Source: Castellaniella denitrificans
GTDB lineage: Bacteria; Pseudomonadota; Gammaproteobacteria; Burkholderiales; Burkholderiaceae_B
Assembly: GCF_027214045.1 (NCBI RefSeq)
Contig: NZ_JAPWHE010000009.1
Coordinates: forward strand, 52,260 to 116,259
Reading direction: 5' to 3'
DNA length: 64,000 nt
The position numbers and the translations under genes are program-made. The notes beneath the pieces were generated by a model, which did no database searches, was not told the origin of the DNA, and saw only the letters and a list, made by a program, of their open reading frames with translations. This document shows positions 8,716 to 18,876 of this stretch, one piece after another. Positions within the stretch are counted from its first letter, which is position 1; every line of letters begins with the position of its first letter.

Positions 8716-10449
8716 TCAACGGGCGCGGCCTTCCTTCCAGGCCTGCAACAGGGAATCGTAGGACACGGTCTCCGGCTTCGGATTCTCATTGGCGAGTTTC
8801 TTCCACGGGGCGTGTTCATCGCTGAGCCACTTGGCCGGATCGCTCTTTTCATTGAGCTTGGGCGCGCAGCGCTTCATGCCGGCGCGCTGCAGCCGGGACA
8901 TGACCTTGTCCATTTCATTGGCCAGGTTGTCCATGGCCTGCTGCGGCGTCTTTTCCCCGGCGATGGCCTGGGAAACGTTGCGCCACCACAGTTGCGCGAG
9001 CTTCGGATAATCGGGCACATTGGTGCCGGTCGGGGTCCAGGCCACCCGCGCCGGGCTGCGATAGAACTCGATCAGACCGCCGTACTTGCTGGCGTTCTTC
9101 GTGAAGTAATCACTGTGGATGTCGCTGTCGCGGATGAAAGTCAGGCCCTCGATGGATTTTTTCAGCGAGGTCGTCTTGGCGGTCACGAACTGGGCATACA
9201 GCCAGGCGGCGGCGACCTTGTCCGGATCATGGTCCTTGAAAAAGGTCCAGGAACCCACATCCTGGTAGCCGTTCTGCATGCCCTCCTTCCAGTAAGGGCC
9301 GTGCGGGGCCGGCGCCATGCGCCACTTGGGCGTGCCGTCCTCGTTGACCACCGGCAGGCCCTTCTTGGTCATGTCGGCCGTGAAGGCGGTGTACCAGAAA
9401 ATCTGCTGGGCGATCTCACCCTGGGCAGGCACGGGGCCCGCTTCGGAGAAGGTCATGCCCAGCGCTTCCTTGGGCGCGTACTGCTTCATCCAGTCGATGT
9501 ATTTGGTCAGTGCATAGACGGCGGCCGGCGAGTTGGTCGCCCCGCCGCGCGCCACGGAAGCGCCGACCGGCGTGCATTTGTCGTCGGCCACGCGGATGCC
9601 CCATTCGTCCACCGGCAGGCCGTTGGGGGTGCCCTTGTCGGCCGAGCCCGCCATCGACAGCCAGGCGTCGGTGAATCGCCAACCCAGGGACGGATCCTTC
9701 TTGCCATAGTCCATGTGACCATAGATGGGCTTGCCGTCCAGGGTCTTGATGTCCTCGGAGAAGAACTTGGCGATGTCCTCGTAGGCGGTCCAGGTGACCG
9801 GCACGCCCAGTTCGTAGCCGTACTTGGCCTTGAATTTTTCCTTCAGGTCAGGCCGGTTGAACAGGTCGTAGCGGAACCAGTACAGATTGGCGAACTGCTG
9901 GTCTGGCAACTGGTACATCTTGCCGTCCGGCGCGGTGGTGAAGGACGTGCCGATGAAGTCCTTCAGGTCCAGATCCGGATTGGTGTATTCCTTGCCGGCG
10001 CCATTCATGTAGTCGGTGAGCGACAGGACTTCGCCGTAGCGATAGTGCATGCCGATCAGGTCGGAATCGGAGATCCAGCCGTCATAGATGGATTTGCCCG
10101 ACAGCATCGAGGTCTGCAGCTTCTCGACTACGTCGCCTTCCTGGATCAGATCGTGGTTGACCTTGATTCCGGTGATTTCCGCGAAGGCCTTGGCCAGGAC
10201 TTTGGATTCGTATTCGTGGGTGGTGATGGTTTCGGACACCACGTTGATTTCATTGACCCCTTTGGCCTTGAGCTTGGCCGCGGCGTCGATGAACCATTGC
10301 ATTTCGGCCATCTGCCGGTCCTTGCTCAGCGTGGACGGCTGGAATTCGTTGTCGACCCATTTCTGGGCCTCGGCGGTGCCGGCCCAGGCGGCCTGGCCCC
10401 CCAGGGCGCAAGCGACGGCCAGCGCCAAGGCGGTATGGCGGAATCTCAT
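8716..10449 (-). CDS. glpV: glycerol ABC transporter substrate-binding protein (GlpV-like)
   Basis: Periplasmic binding protein of the glycerol ABC importer, named after the Rhizobium leguminosarum glpSTPQUV system. The 577-residue precursor starts with a signal peptide (MRFRHTALALAVACALGGQA, cleavage expected after AWA). Bulk features fit family 1 extracellular solute-binding proteins of the larger glycerol type, including repeated Trp/Tyr-rich segments such as MQNGYQDVGSWTFFKDHD. It lies downstream of glpU, separated by the 47-bp repeat array and a hairpin, and immediately before glpD. Placement of the binding protein after the permease genes is characteristic of this family. Confidence 0.9.
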   Translation of the reverse strand: MRFRHTALALAVACALGGQAAWAGTAEAQKWVDNEFQPSTLSKDRQMAEMQWFIDAAAKLKAKGVNEINVVSETITTHEYESKVLAKAFAEITGIKVNHDLIQEGDVVEKLQTSMLSGKSIYDGWISDSDLIGMHYRYGEVLSLTDYMNGAGKEYTNPDLDLKDFIGTSFTTAPDGKMYQLPDQQFANLYWFRYDLFNRPDLKEKFKAKYGYELGVPVTWTAYEDIAKFFSEDIKTLDGKPIYGHMDYGKKDPSLGWRFTDAWLSMAGSADKGTPNGLPVDEWGIRVADDKCTPVGASVARGGATNSPAAVYALTKYIDWMKQYAPKEALGMTFSEAGPVPAQGEIAQQIFWYTAFTADMTKKGLPVVNEDGTPKWRMAPAPHGPYWKEGMQNGYQDVGSWTFFKDHDPDKVAAAWLYAQFVTAKTTSLKKSIEGLTFIRDSDIHSDYFTKNASKYGGLIEFYRSPARVAWTPTGTNVPDYPKLAQLWWRNVSQAIAGEKTPQQAMDNLANEMDKVMSRLQRAGMKRCAPKLNEKSDPAKWLSDEHAPWKKLANENPKPETVSYDSLLQAWKEGRAR

Positions 10450-10524
10450 TATGTTCTCCTCTGTGTGCTCCCCTGCCCTGTCGACCGGTGCCGCCCGGGG
10501 AAATAGGCCGCACCGTCAATACAT

Positions 10525-10690
10525 CCACGTCGCCGCTTGCAAGCGGCTCAACTCAAAACCGCGCCATCTCTCCACGTCGCCGCTTGCAAACGGCTCAACT
10601 CAAAACCGCGCCATCTCTCCACGTCGCCGCTTGCAAGCGGCTCAACTCAAAACCGCGCCATCTCTCCACGTCGCCGCTTGCAAGCGGCTC
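10525..10690. repeat. tandem 47-bp repeats with palindromic core
   Basis: Three complete and one partial copy of a 47-bp unit start at 10525, 10572, 10619 and 10666; the last keeps its first 25 bp. Each carries the palindrome GCCGCTTGCAAGCGGC; in the second copy one base differs (AAACGGC). The array lies in the glpU-glpV intercistronic space, so each copy can fold as an RNA hairpin in the operon transcript. No other copy was noticed in the window. This resembles intercistronic REP/BIME-type elements, but their function here is unknown. Confidence 0.9.
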
Positions 10691-10702
10691 CGATTCGCCT
10701 GG

Positions 10703-10733
10703 CTGATGACAGTCCGCAGGGGACTGTCATCAG
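10703..10733 (-). terminator. 13-bp stem hairpin immediately downstream of glpU
   Basis: A perfect inverted repeat with 13-bp arms (CTGATGACAGTCC) and a 5-base loop lies 8 bp after the glpU stop. There is no T-run on the minus strand, so it is not a standard intrinsic terminator. It could be a partial terminator or an mRNA-protecting stem between the permease genes and glpV-glpD. Confidence 0.6.
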
Positions 10734-10740
10734 TCCAGGC

Positions 10741-11049
10741 TCATCCCTTCCTCATGATCAGTGTCAGGGTGGCCATGGACAGGATGAAGCTGATCCAGAC
10801 TGAGGGTTCCTCGTCCAGGGCGAACCAGTCCATGAAGGTTTCGCCCAGGCCGAGGAAAGCCAGGTTGATGTAGGCGGCCACCAGCAGGCCGATGAACAGA
10901 CGGTCGCCGCGCGTGGTCGCCATGGGCAAAAAGCCTTTGCGCAGCAGCGTGGGCGAGCGGATTTCCCAGACCGTCATGAAGGCCAGCATCAGCGCGATGC
11001 AGATGAAGAACACGGCGGTGGGCGTGGTCCAGACCATCCAGTCGAACAT
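10741..11049 (-). CDS. glpU: DUF2160 small membrane protein of the glycerol ABC system (GlpU-like)
   Basis: A 102-residue inner-membrane protein with about three hydrophobic helices (TAVFFICIALMLAFMTVW, LFIGLLVAAYINLAFLGL, SVWISFILSMATLTLIM). This DUF2160 family is found almost only beside glycerol ABC transporters, between the second permease and the binding protein, where it is called GlpU in rhizobia. Its biochemical role is not established. The start ATG at 11049 is preferred over upstream in-frame codons that would overlap glpQ and encode a non-hydrophobic leader. Confidence 0.88.
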   Translation of the reverse strand: MFDWMVWTTPTAVFFICIALMLAFMTVWEIRSPTLLRKGFLPMATTRGDRLFIGLLVAAYINLAFLGLGETFMDWFALDEEPSVWISFILSMATLTLIMRKG

Positions 11050-11075
11050 GGCGTATTCCTTTGAGTGCGGCCGTC

Positions 11076-11894
11076 TCAGACGCGTCCCATCGCGAAGCCC
11101 TTCGCGATGTAGTGACGCACGAACCAGATGACGATGGCGCCCGGCACGATAGTGAGCGTGCCGGCTGCCGCGAGGGTGGCCCAATCCATCCCCGAGGCCG
11201 AGACCGTTCGTGTCATGATCGCCACGATGGGCTTGGCGTCGACGCTGGTCAGCGTGCGTGCCAACAGCAGTTCCACCCAACTGAACATGAAGCAGAAGAA
11301 GGCCGCCACCCCCACGCCCGACTTGATCAGCGGCAGGAAGATCGTCAGGAAGAAACGTGGAAAGCTGTAGCCGTCTATATAAGCGGTCTCGTCGATTTCC
11401 CTGGGGATGCCGCTCATGAAGCCTTCCAGGATCCAGACCGCCAGCGGCACGTTGAACAGCAAGTGCGCCAGCGCCACGGCCCAGTGCGTGTCCATCAGCC
11501 CCAGGGTGGAGTAGAGCTGGAAGAACGGCAGCAGGAACACCGCGGGCGGTGTCATGCGGTTGGTCAGCAGCCAGAAGAACACATGCTTGTCGCCCAGGAA
11601 TGAATAGCGCGAAAAGGCGTAGGCCGCCGGCAAGGCCACGGCGATCGCCATGATCATGTTCAGGCAGACGTAGATCAGGCTGTTGACGTAGCCCATGTAC
11701 CAGGACGGATCGGTCAGGATCAGCCGGTAGTTGGCCAGCGTGAATTCGCGCGGAAAAAGGGAGAACTCGGCCAGAATGCCCTGGTTGGTCTTGAAGCTCA
11801 TGACCACCATCCAGTAAATGGGGATCAGGGCGAACGCCAGGTACAGGATCAGGAAGATGGTGCGCTTGCGCGGCAGGAACGAGCGGTCAGTCAT
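11076..11894 (-). CDS. glpQ: glycerol ABC transporter permease (GlpQ-like)
   Basis: Second transmembrane subunit of the glycerol importer, of the MalG type (carbohydrate uptake family 1). The 272-residue protein has about six membrane helices and the EAA loop ISGIPREIDETAYIDGYS that docks on the ATPases. It overlaps the end of glpP by 8 bp, implying translational coupling. The name follows the rhizobial glpSTPQUV nomenclature and must not be confused with E. coli glpQ, a phosphodiesterase. Confidence 0.92.
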   Translation of the reverse strand: MTDRSFLPRKRTIFLILYLAFALIPIYWMVVMSFKTNQGILAEFSLFPREFTLANYRLILTDPSWYMGYVNSLIYVCLNMIMAIAVALPAAYAFSRYSFLGDKHVFFWLLTNRMTPPAVFLLPFFQLYSTLGLMDTHWAVALAHLLFNVPLAVWILEGFMSGIPREIDETAYIDGYSFPRFFLTIFLPLIKSGVGVAAFFCFMFSWVELLLARTLTSVDAKPIVAIMTRTVSASGMDWATLAAAGTLTIVPGAIVIWFVRHYIAKGFAMGRV

Positions 11895-12776
11895 GAGCGG
11901 CTTCCGAATCCCGGGTGCCGACGCGCAGCATCCAGTTGTACAGGACGAAACAGAACATCAGGATGATGAGGAAATAGACCAGGGAAAAAGCGGCCGCCGG
12001 CCCCATGTCGAACTGACCGATGGCCTTCTGGGTCAGATACTGACTGAGGAACGTCGTGGAATTGCCCGGTCCGCCGCCCGTCAGCACGAAGGGTTCGGTG
12101 TAGATCATGAAGCTGTCCATGAAACGCAGCAGCACGGCAATCATCAGCACACCGCGCATCTTGGGCAACTGGATATAGCGGAACACGGCCCATTTGCTGG
12201 CGCCGTCGATGCTGGCGGCCTGATAGTAGGCCTCGGGAATGGACTGCAGGCCGGCGTAGGCCAGCAGCGCCACCAGCGGCGTCCAGTGCCAGATGTCCAT
12301 CAGCAGCACGGTCAGCCAGGCGTGAAGGGGGTTGCCGACGTAGCTGTAGTCCAGCCCCAGGCGGGCCAGGGTCCAGCCGAAGAGGCCGATGTCGGTCCGG
12401 CCGAAGATCTGCCAGATCGTGCCCACCACATTCCAGGGGATCAGCAGCGACAGGGATACGATCACCAGGACGGCCGAGGCCCGCCAACTGCGCGCCGGCA
12501 TGGACAGGGCCAGCGCCACCCCGAGAGGGATCTCGATGGCCAGTACAGCGCCGGAAAACAACAGTTGCCGCCACAGCGCTGCATGCAGGTCCTCGTCGCG
12601 CATGATGCTGGCGAACCACTCGGTGCCGACGAACACCGCATTGTCCGGCGAAATAATATCCTGTACCGAATAATTGACCACGGTCATCAGCGGGATGATG
12701 GCGGAGAACGCCACGCACAGGATGACAGGCAGGATCAGCCACCAGGCTTTCTGGTTGACGGGTTTGACGGTCGCAC

Positions 12777-12780
<4 letters not shown>
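11887..12780 (-). CDS. glpP: glycerol ABC transporter permease (GlpP-like)
   Basis: First transmembrane subunit of the glycerol importer, of the MalF type. The 297-residue protein has six predicted membrane helices, the first being WWLILPVILCVAFSAIIPLM, and the EAA loop LQSIPEAYYQAASIDGASKW. Its ATG overlaps the glpT stop by 4 bp (ATGA) and its end overlaps glpQ, so the three are tightly coupled. It presumably pairs with GlpQ as a heterodimeric pore. Confidence 0.92.
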
Positions 12781-13856
<1,076 letters not shown>

Positions 13857-13857
13857 A

Positions 13858-14931
13858 TCAGGCCTCCCGCGCCCGGGGCGACCGCAGCAGGGATTCGTCC
13901 GGACCGAACACATAGGCCCGGCGGCTGGAAAAATGCAGGGTCACGGGATCTCCCAGGCTGTAATGCTGGACGCCCGGCATCTGGGCCACCAGATTCCCGA
14001 CCGGCGTCTCGGCATGAACATAAGTGGCGGACCCGGAGATTTCAGCGAGCTGGACTCGCCCGGGAATTCTGCAGTCTGCGCCCATGTCGGTGAGCGACAG
14101 GTCGGCCGCGCGCAGGCCGACAGTCACGTCGCCATCGGGCACATCCTGGCCGGACGGGAGGCTCACGTCGGCCAGTGCCCGCAGGCTGACCGCCGCGCGG
14201 CCGGCGCGGGCCGCCAGGAAGTTCATGGGCGGATCGCTGAACGCGCGCGCCACCCGGATCGATGCGGGCCGCCGGAACACTTCCAGCGTCGGGCCGTACT
14301 GCAGCAGCTCGCCCTGATCCAGCACGGCCGTATAACCGCCGAGCAACAGCGCCTCGCCAGGCTCGGTCGTGGCGTAGACGACAGTGGAACGGCCCTGGTC
14401 GAACAGGGCGCCGAGTTCTTCACGCAATTCCTCGCGCAGCTTGTAGTCCAGGTTGACGAGCGGTTCGTCCAGCAGCATCAAAGGCGCGTCTTTGGCCAGG
14501 GCGCGCGCCAGGGCGACCCGCTGCTGCTGACCGCCGGACAGTTCGGACGGCAGGCGGTCCAGAAACTCTTCGATATGCAGCGCGCGGGCAATCTCGCGCA
14601 CCCGGGGCATGAAGTCCGCCTCGCCGCGCAGCCGCAGCGGCGAGGCGATATTGGCGGCGACCGTCATGGACGGGTAATTGATGAACTGCTGGTACACCAT
14701 GGCGACGTTACGGTGACGCACCGGAAGGCCGGTGACGTCGACGTCGTCGACCAGAACCCGGCCGGTGGTGGGCACGTCCAGACCGGCCATCAACCGCATC
14801 AGACTGGTCTTTCCCGCGCGGGTCACCCCCAGCAGGACCGTAACGGCGGATTCCCGCAGCGCCAGATCCAGAGGGTGAAGCCAGGTTTCGGCGCCGACTT
14901 TCTTGCCGACGCGAGCCAGCTTGAGCTGCAT
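13858..14931 (-). CDS. glpS: glycerol ABC transporter ATP-binding protein (GlpS-like)
   Basis: First gene of the glycerol operon and partner ATPase of GlpT. The 357-residue protein has Walker A GVTRAGKT (35-42), Q-loop Gln81, an intact LSGGQ signature (131-135), and Walker B Asp155-Glu156. The H-loop histidine is replaced by Thr189 (YATTEP where YVTHDQ is usual). In a GlpS-GlpT dimer this would pair one consensus ATP site with one degenerate site. A GGAGTAAGGG ribosome-binding region precedes the ATG. It is transcribed divergently from glpR. Confidence 0.92.
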   Translation of the reverse strand: MQLKLARVGKKVGAETWLHPLDLALRESAVTVLLGVTRAGKTSLMRLMAGLDVPTTGRVLVDDVDVTGLPVRHRNVAMVYQQFINYPSMTVAANIASPLRLRGEADFMPRVREIARALHIEEFLDRLPSELSGGQQQRVALARALAKDAPLMLLDEPLVNLDYKLREELREELGALFDQGRSTVVYATTEPGEALLLGGYTAVLDQGELLQYGPTLEVFRRPASIRVARAFSDPPMNFLAARAGRAAVSLRALADVSLPSGQDVPDGDVTVGLRAADLSLTDMGADCRIPGRVQLAEISGSATYVHAETPVGNLVAQMPGVQHYSLGDPVTLHFSSRRAYVFGPDESLLRSPRAREA

Positions 14932-15063
14932 GGGCCCTTACTCCATAAGTTCCTTTTTGTGAATTATTGTTCGTTTTCACTCTTTTTTCTGTCCATATAA
15001 ACCCTAAGATTCTTTCCTTTCCTTTCGCTGTACAGTGTGCCGGTCATGACGAAGGCCGATTCC
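14932..15063. promoter_or_regulatory. glpS-glpR divergent promoter region with candidate GlpR site
   Basis: This AT- and pyrimidine-rich region separates the divergent glpS and glpR genes and should contain both promoters. A GTTCGTTTTCAC segment at 14969-14980 resembles the TTCGTTTTC-type half-sites bound by DeoR-family repressors. Short GTGAA/TTCAC arms flank it (14959-14963, 14976-14980). A second TTTCG lies near 15024-15028. The assignment to GlpR is by location and resemblance only. Confidence 0.4.
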
Positions 15064-15828
15064 ATGCACCCCAACCCCCGCCAGATCAAGCTGCTCAACC
15101 GCCTGCAGAGCTCGGGCTCCTGCAGCCTGGAAACACTGGCCGGCGACCTGGACGTCACGGTCCAGACGGTTCGCCGCGACGTCCAGCGTCTCGCCGAAGC
15201 GAACCTGCTGGTCCGTTTCCACGGCGGGGTCCGGCTGCCCAACTCGACCATCGAGAACATCGCCTATCGCCAGCGCGCCCAGCTGCATGCCGCCGAAAAA
15301 GAACGCATCGCCCAGGCCATCGCGCGCGAAATTCCCAACGACTGCTCGCTGCTGATCAACATCGGCACCACCACGGAAGCGATCGCACGCGCGCTGTCCA
15401 GCCATACTGGGCTGCGGATCATCACCAACAACGTCAACGTGGCCTACACCCTGGGCCGGCAACCCGGCTGCGAGGTCATTCTGGCCGGAGGCAACGTGCG
15501 CGCCCGCGACCTGGGCATCGTGGGGGAAGCCACGGTGGAATTCATCCGCCAGTTCCGCGCCGACATCGCACTGATGGGCATATCCGGCATCGAGGCCGAC
15601 GGAACGCTGCGCGACTACGACTTCCGCGAGGTCAAGGTGTCCCAGGCCATCATGCAGTCGGCCCGGGAGGTCTGGATGGCCGCGGATACCAGCAAATTCC
15701 ACCGGCCGGCCATGGTCAGGCTGGGTGAACTGTCCCAGATCGGCCGCCTGTTCACCAACGCGCGCCCCCCGGAACCTTTCCCCGGCCTGCTCAAGGCCGC
15801 CGGCGTGGACTGCGTCATCGCCCCCTGA
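15064..15828 (+). CDS. glpR: DeoR-family glycerol-3-phosphate regulon repressor GlpR
   Basis: Transcriptional repressor expected to sense glycerol-3-phosphate and control the flanking glp operon. The protein (254 aa) has an N-terminal winged helix (LETLAGDLDVTVQTVRRDVQ) and the DeoR sugar-phosphate sensor domain with INIGTTTEAIARAL and LAGGNVRARDLGIVGEAT, closely following E. coli GlpR. The start is placed at the ATG at 15064, which has AAGG at suitable distance and aligns with the E. coli N-terminus; GTG at 15037 and ATG at 15046 are in-frame alternatives with poorer RBS. glpK follows 12 bp downstream. Confidence 0.93.
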   Translation: MHPNPRQIKLLNRLQSSGSCSLETLAGDLDVTVQTVRRDVQRLAEANLLVRFHGGVRLPNSTIENIAYRQRAQLHAAEKERIAQAIAREIPNDCSLLINIGTTTEAIARALSSHTGLRIITNNVNVAYTLGRQPGCEVILAGGNVRARDLGIVGEATVEFIRQFRADIALMGISGIEADGTLRDYDFREVKVSQAIMQSAREVWMAADTSKFHRPAMVRLGELSQIGRLFTNARPPEPFPGLLKAAGVDCVIAP

Positions 15829-15840
15829 GGACATCCAGAC

Positions 15841-17334
15841 ATGACTTACCTGCTCGCCCTGGACCAGGGTACCTCCAGCACCCGCAGCATCGTCTTCGAC
15901 AGCCAGGGCCGCATCGTGGGCCTGGCACAGCGGGAATTCGCCCAACACTATCCGCAGCCAGGCTGGGTCGAGCACGACCCGCTGGAAATCTGGCAGACAC
16001 AACGCGACACGATCGGCGAGGCCATTCACCGGGCGGGCGTGGCCGCGCGCGACATCCGCGCCATCGGCATCACCAACCAGCGCGAGACCACCGTGGTCTG
16101 GGACCGCCGCACGGGGGAGCCCATCCACCGGGCCATCGTCTGGCAGGACCGCCGGGCCGAACCGACCTGCGCCGAACTGCGCGAACAAGGCCTGGAACCG
16201 GAGATACGAAAACGCACCGGCCTGCGCGTCGACGCCTATTTTTCCGCCACCAAACTGAAATGGATCCTGGACCATGTCCCCGGCGTGCGCGCCCGCGCCC
16301 AGGCCGGGGACCTGTTGTTCGGCACCGTCGACAGCTGGCTGATCTGGAAGCTGACCGGCGGCAGACACCACCTGACCGATGTCAGCAACGCGGCTCGCAC
16401 CATGCTGATGGACGTGCACACCAACGCCTGGGATCCGGAGCTGCTCGACTGGCTGGACGTGCCGGCGCGCATGATGCCGGGCATCCTGCCTTCATCGGCC
16501 GATTTCGGCGCCACGGACCCGGATCTGCTGGGCCACGCCGTCCCGATCTGCGGCGTGGCTGGCGACCAGCAGAGCGCCTTGTTCGGCCAGGCATGCTTTC
16601 GCCCCGGCATGGCGAAGAACACCTATGGCACCGGTTGCTTCATGTTGATGCACACGGGCGACCGCTTCCAGATATCCGGCAACGGCCTGGTGACGACCAG
16701 CGCGGCACAACCCGACGCCCGCCCCGCTTACGCCTTGGAGGGTAGCGTGTTCGTGGGCGGCGCCGTGGTCCAGTGGCTGCGCGATGGCCTGCGCGCTTTC
16801 GTGCGCAGCAGCGACATCGAAGAGCTGGCCCGCAGCGTGCCGGACTCGGGCGGGGTGATGTTCGTGCCCGCCTTCACCGGCCTGGGCGCGCCCTGGTGGG
16901 ATCCCGAGGCACGCGGTACCATCACCGGCCTGACGCGTGGCACCTCGATGGCCCATATCGCCCGGGCCGCCCTGGAAAGCATCGCCTACCAGAGCGCCGC
17001 CCTGCTGCAGGCCATGAGTCGCGACGCCCAGGCGGCCGGCGCGGCCCCGTTGCGGGAACTGCGTGTGGACGGCGGCGCCTGCGTCAATGATCTGCTGATG
17101 CAGTTCCAGGCGGACCTCCTGGGCATTCCCGTGCTGCGTCCCACCATGGTGGAAACCACGGCCTTGGGAGCGGCTTTCCTGGCCGGCCTGCAGGCGGGTG
17201 TCTACGCCGACCTCCGGGAGCTGGAATCGCTCTGGCGGGTCGAACGCCGCTTCGAGCCTGCCATGCCGCGCGACGAAGCGTCCGGACGGCTGGCTGAATG
17301 GGACCACGCGATCCGACAGGCCTGCGCGCGCTGA
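15841..17334 (+). CDS. glpK: glycerol kinase GlpK
   Basis: Phosphorylates glycerol with ATP to glycerol-3-phosphate, trapping imported glycerol. The 497-residue protein has the FGGY kinase fold, with phosphate-loop [16 protein letters not shown], the glycerol-contacting [13 protein letters not shown], and [12 protein letters not shown] holding the catalytic Asp. Length matches the E. coli enzyme (502 aa). It lies 12 bp after glpR and diverges from the importer/glpD operon, so one repressor can govern uptake, phosphorylation and oxidation. Confidence 0.97.
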   Translation: MTYLLALDQGTSSTRSIVFDSQGRIVGLAQREFAQHYPQPGWVEHDPLEIWQTQRDTIGEAIHRAGVAARDIRAIGITNQRETTVVWDRRTGEPIHRAIVWQDRRAEPTCAELREQGLEPEIRKRTGLRVDAYFSATKLKWILDHVPGVRARAQAGDLLFGTVDSWLIWKLTGGRHHLTDVSNAARTMLMDVHTNAWDPELLDWLDVPARMMPGILPSSADFGATDPDLLGHAVPICGVAGDQQSALFGQACFRPGMAKNTYGTGCFMLMHTGDRFQISGNGLVTTSAAQPDARPAYALEGSVFVGGAVVQWLRDGLRAFVRSSDIEELARSVPDSGGVMFVPAFTGLGAPWWDPEARGTITGLTRGTSMAHIARAALESIAYQSAALLQAMSRDAQAAGAAPLRELRVDGGACVNDLLMQFQADLLGIPVLRPTMVETTALGAAFLAGLQAGVYADLRELESLWRVERRFEPAMPRDEASGRLAEWDHAIRQACAR

Positions 17335-17431
17335 ACCAGCTCGCCCGCAATCCCGATAAAATAAGGTCTTGCACCCGCCAGGTCGGGCGCATGCCCGGCG
17401 TCCGGCCGGGCCTCACATGCACAGGACCCCC

Positions 17432-17905
17432 ATGCTGAAGAAACTGATCCTGGTCGTGGCGATCTTCCTCGTCATCCTGCTCGCCCTGAGCTTCGGGGAA
17501 ACCGTCTTTCGCGAAGTCTTCGCCTGGATCTCGTCCCTGACGGGCGTGCTGATCCGCAACTTCGGCGACCTGTACCACGCCGCAGCGGGCTATCTGCACG
17601 CCCACACCGGCAAGGTCCTGCTGGCACTGGCCCTGACCGTTCCCGCCAGCCTGTGGATTCTGCGCTCGCGCGGCGAAACCCTGGGCCAGCCGGCCAGCCA
17701 GCGCAAGATCGCCATCGTGCTGGCGGTTTTCCTGGGCTGGCTCGGCGCGCACCGCTTTTACCTGGGCCAGATCGGCTGGGGACTGGGCCTGCTGATCCTC
17801 TGCTGGCTCTTCTTGCCCCTGGCCGTCGTGGTGGGGCTGATCGACGCGATCCGCTATCTCTTCATGGACGACGACACTTTCGCGACGACCCAACTGTCCC
17901 GGTAA
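17432..17905 (+). CDS. TM2 domain-containing membrane protein
   Basis: Function not known. The 157-residue protein has an N-terminal membrane helix (LILVVAIFLVILLALSFG), a second hydrophobic segment (VLLALALTVPASLWIL), and a C-terminal TM2 domain of two helices with the family motif FLGWLGAHRFYLGQIGWG. TM2 proteins are small inner-membrane proteins of unclear function. The ATG at 17432 is preferred because AGGA lies at ideal distance; an ATG at 17417 is also in frame. The lipoate-ligase-like gene starts 11 bp downstream, so they may form one transcript. Confidence 0.82.
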   Translation: MLKKLILVVAIFLVILLALSFGETVFREVFAWISSLTGVLIRNFGDLYHAAAGYLHAHTGKVLLALALTVPASLWILRSRGETLGQPASQRKIAIVLAVFLGWLGAHRFYLGQIGWGLGLLILCWLFLPLAVVVGLIDAIRYLFMDDDTFATTQLSR

Positions 17906-17916
17906 GACTCACGCCC

Positions 17917-18675
17917 ATGTCGGCCCCGCATTCCGGCTACCGCTTGCTGGACATTCCTTTCGGCGCCGGCCCGCTGGCCGACGAAGTCCTGCTGACCCCC
18001 GCCATCCAGGAACCGGTCGCCTGCCTCTGGCGGACGGCCCCGGGGCTGGTGGTGCCGCGCACCTATGCGGCCCGTCCGGAGTTCGCGGCGGTCCGGGCCG
18101 ACTTCGCCGCCCGCGGGTGTCCCATCCACGTGCGGCAATCGGGCGGCGGCGTGGTGCCTCAGGGGCCGGGCATCTTGAACCTGAGCCTGGCGCAAGTGTT
18201 CGCCGGCCGTCCGCTCGATCACGCCGAAGCCCTCTACCGGCACCTGTGCGCACTGATCAGCGACGCGCTGGCCGTCTTCGGCATCGAAGCCCGGGCACAG
18301 CCGGTCGAGGGCTCGTTCTGCGACGGCAGGTACAATCTGGCCGTGCCGTCCCCGGACCGCAAGATCGCCGGTACCGCGCAGGTCTGGCGGCGCATCCCGG
18401 GACACGCGCCCGACCGCCACGTGGGGCTCGTACACGCCCTGATCCTGGCGCAAGGCGATCCCGCCGAACTGACGGCACGCGCCAACGCACTGGAAGCCGC
18501 GCTAGGATCCAGCCGCCGCTACGATGCGGACCGGATCACGACGCTGGACCGGCTGCTGCCGCCTGACGAGCACCCGGACTTTCCATCGGCCCTGGAAGCG
18601 CGGCTGCAAGAAACCCTGCGGGCCCGGTCGCCGTTGCCGACGACCGCACCGGCCCGACCGAGACCCGAACCATGA
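17917..18675 (+). CDS. lipoate-protein ligase A family protein
   Basis: Member of the BPL/LplA/LipB fold, expected to handle a lipoyl, octanoyl or related acyl group. The 252-residue protein has the RQSGGGVVPQG motif matching the RRSGGG loop of LplA, and Lys149 in DRKIAGTAQ, equivalent to the catalytic Lys of KISGSAQ. It lacks the extra C-terminal domain of full LplA, so it could be an amidotransferase or scavenging ligase rather than a complete LplA. No lipoyl-domain or lipA/lipB gene lies nearby, so the substrate is open. It overlaps the next small gene by 4 bp (ATGA). Confidence 0.8.
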   Translation: MSAPHSGYRLLDIPFGAGPLADEVLLTPAIQEPVACLWRTAPGLVVPRTYAARPEFAAVRADFAARGCPIHVRQSGGGVVPQGPGILNLSLAQVFAGRPLDHAEALYRHLCALISDALAVFGIEARAQPVEGSFCDGRYNLAVPSPDRKIAGTAQVWRRIPGHAPDRHVGLVHALILAQGDPAELTARANALEAALGSSRRYDADRITTLDRLLPPDEHPDFPSALEARLQETLRARSPLPTTAPARPRPEP

Positions 18676-18866
18676 GCCCGACCCCGCTGGAAAACAAGAC
18701 CGCCCGCTTGACCGTTCTGATCGATCCGAACAAGAAAAAAGCCTTCGAGCAGCTCTGCGCCCGTCAGGACCTGACGCCCTCGCAAGTGGTACGGCAACTG
18801 ATCCGGGAATATCTGGCCCGCCACGACGTGGACTGGACTCCCAGCAAACCGCATCCCCGGTCGTAG
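18672..18866 (+). CDS. ribbon-helix-helix (CopG-like) small protein
   Basis: A 64-residue protein with a probable RHH fold: a strand ARLTVLI followed by two helices, KKKAFEQLCARQ and TPSQVVRQLIREYLARHD. Such proteins are dimeric DNA-binding regulators or antitoxins. Its ATG overlaps the stop of the lipoate-ligase-like gene, implying coupled translation. No toxin gene follows (the next gene is a convergent transporter), so a stand-alone regulator is more likely. The target is unknown. Confidence 0.72.
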   Translation: MSPTPLENKTARLTVLIDPNKKKAFEQLCARQDLTPSQVVRQLIREYLARHDVDWTPSKPHPRS

Positions 18867-18876
18867 CGCCGACGGA

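Noticed and set aside
10525..10690. CRISPR-like array
   Set aside because: The entire 47-bp unit is repeated in tandem with no unique spacers and no cas genes, so it is a simple tandem repeat.
15037..15063. Upstream GTG/ATG starts for glpR
   Set aside because: They lack a good RBS and extend beyond the family N-terminus; the ATG at 15064 is better placed.
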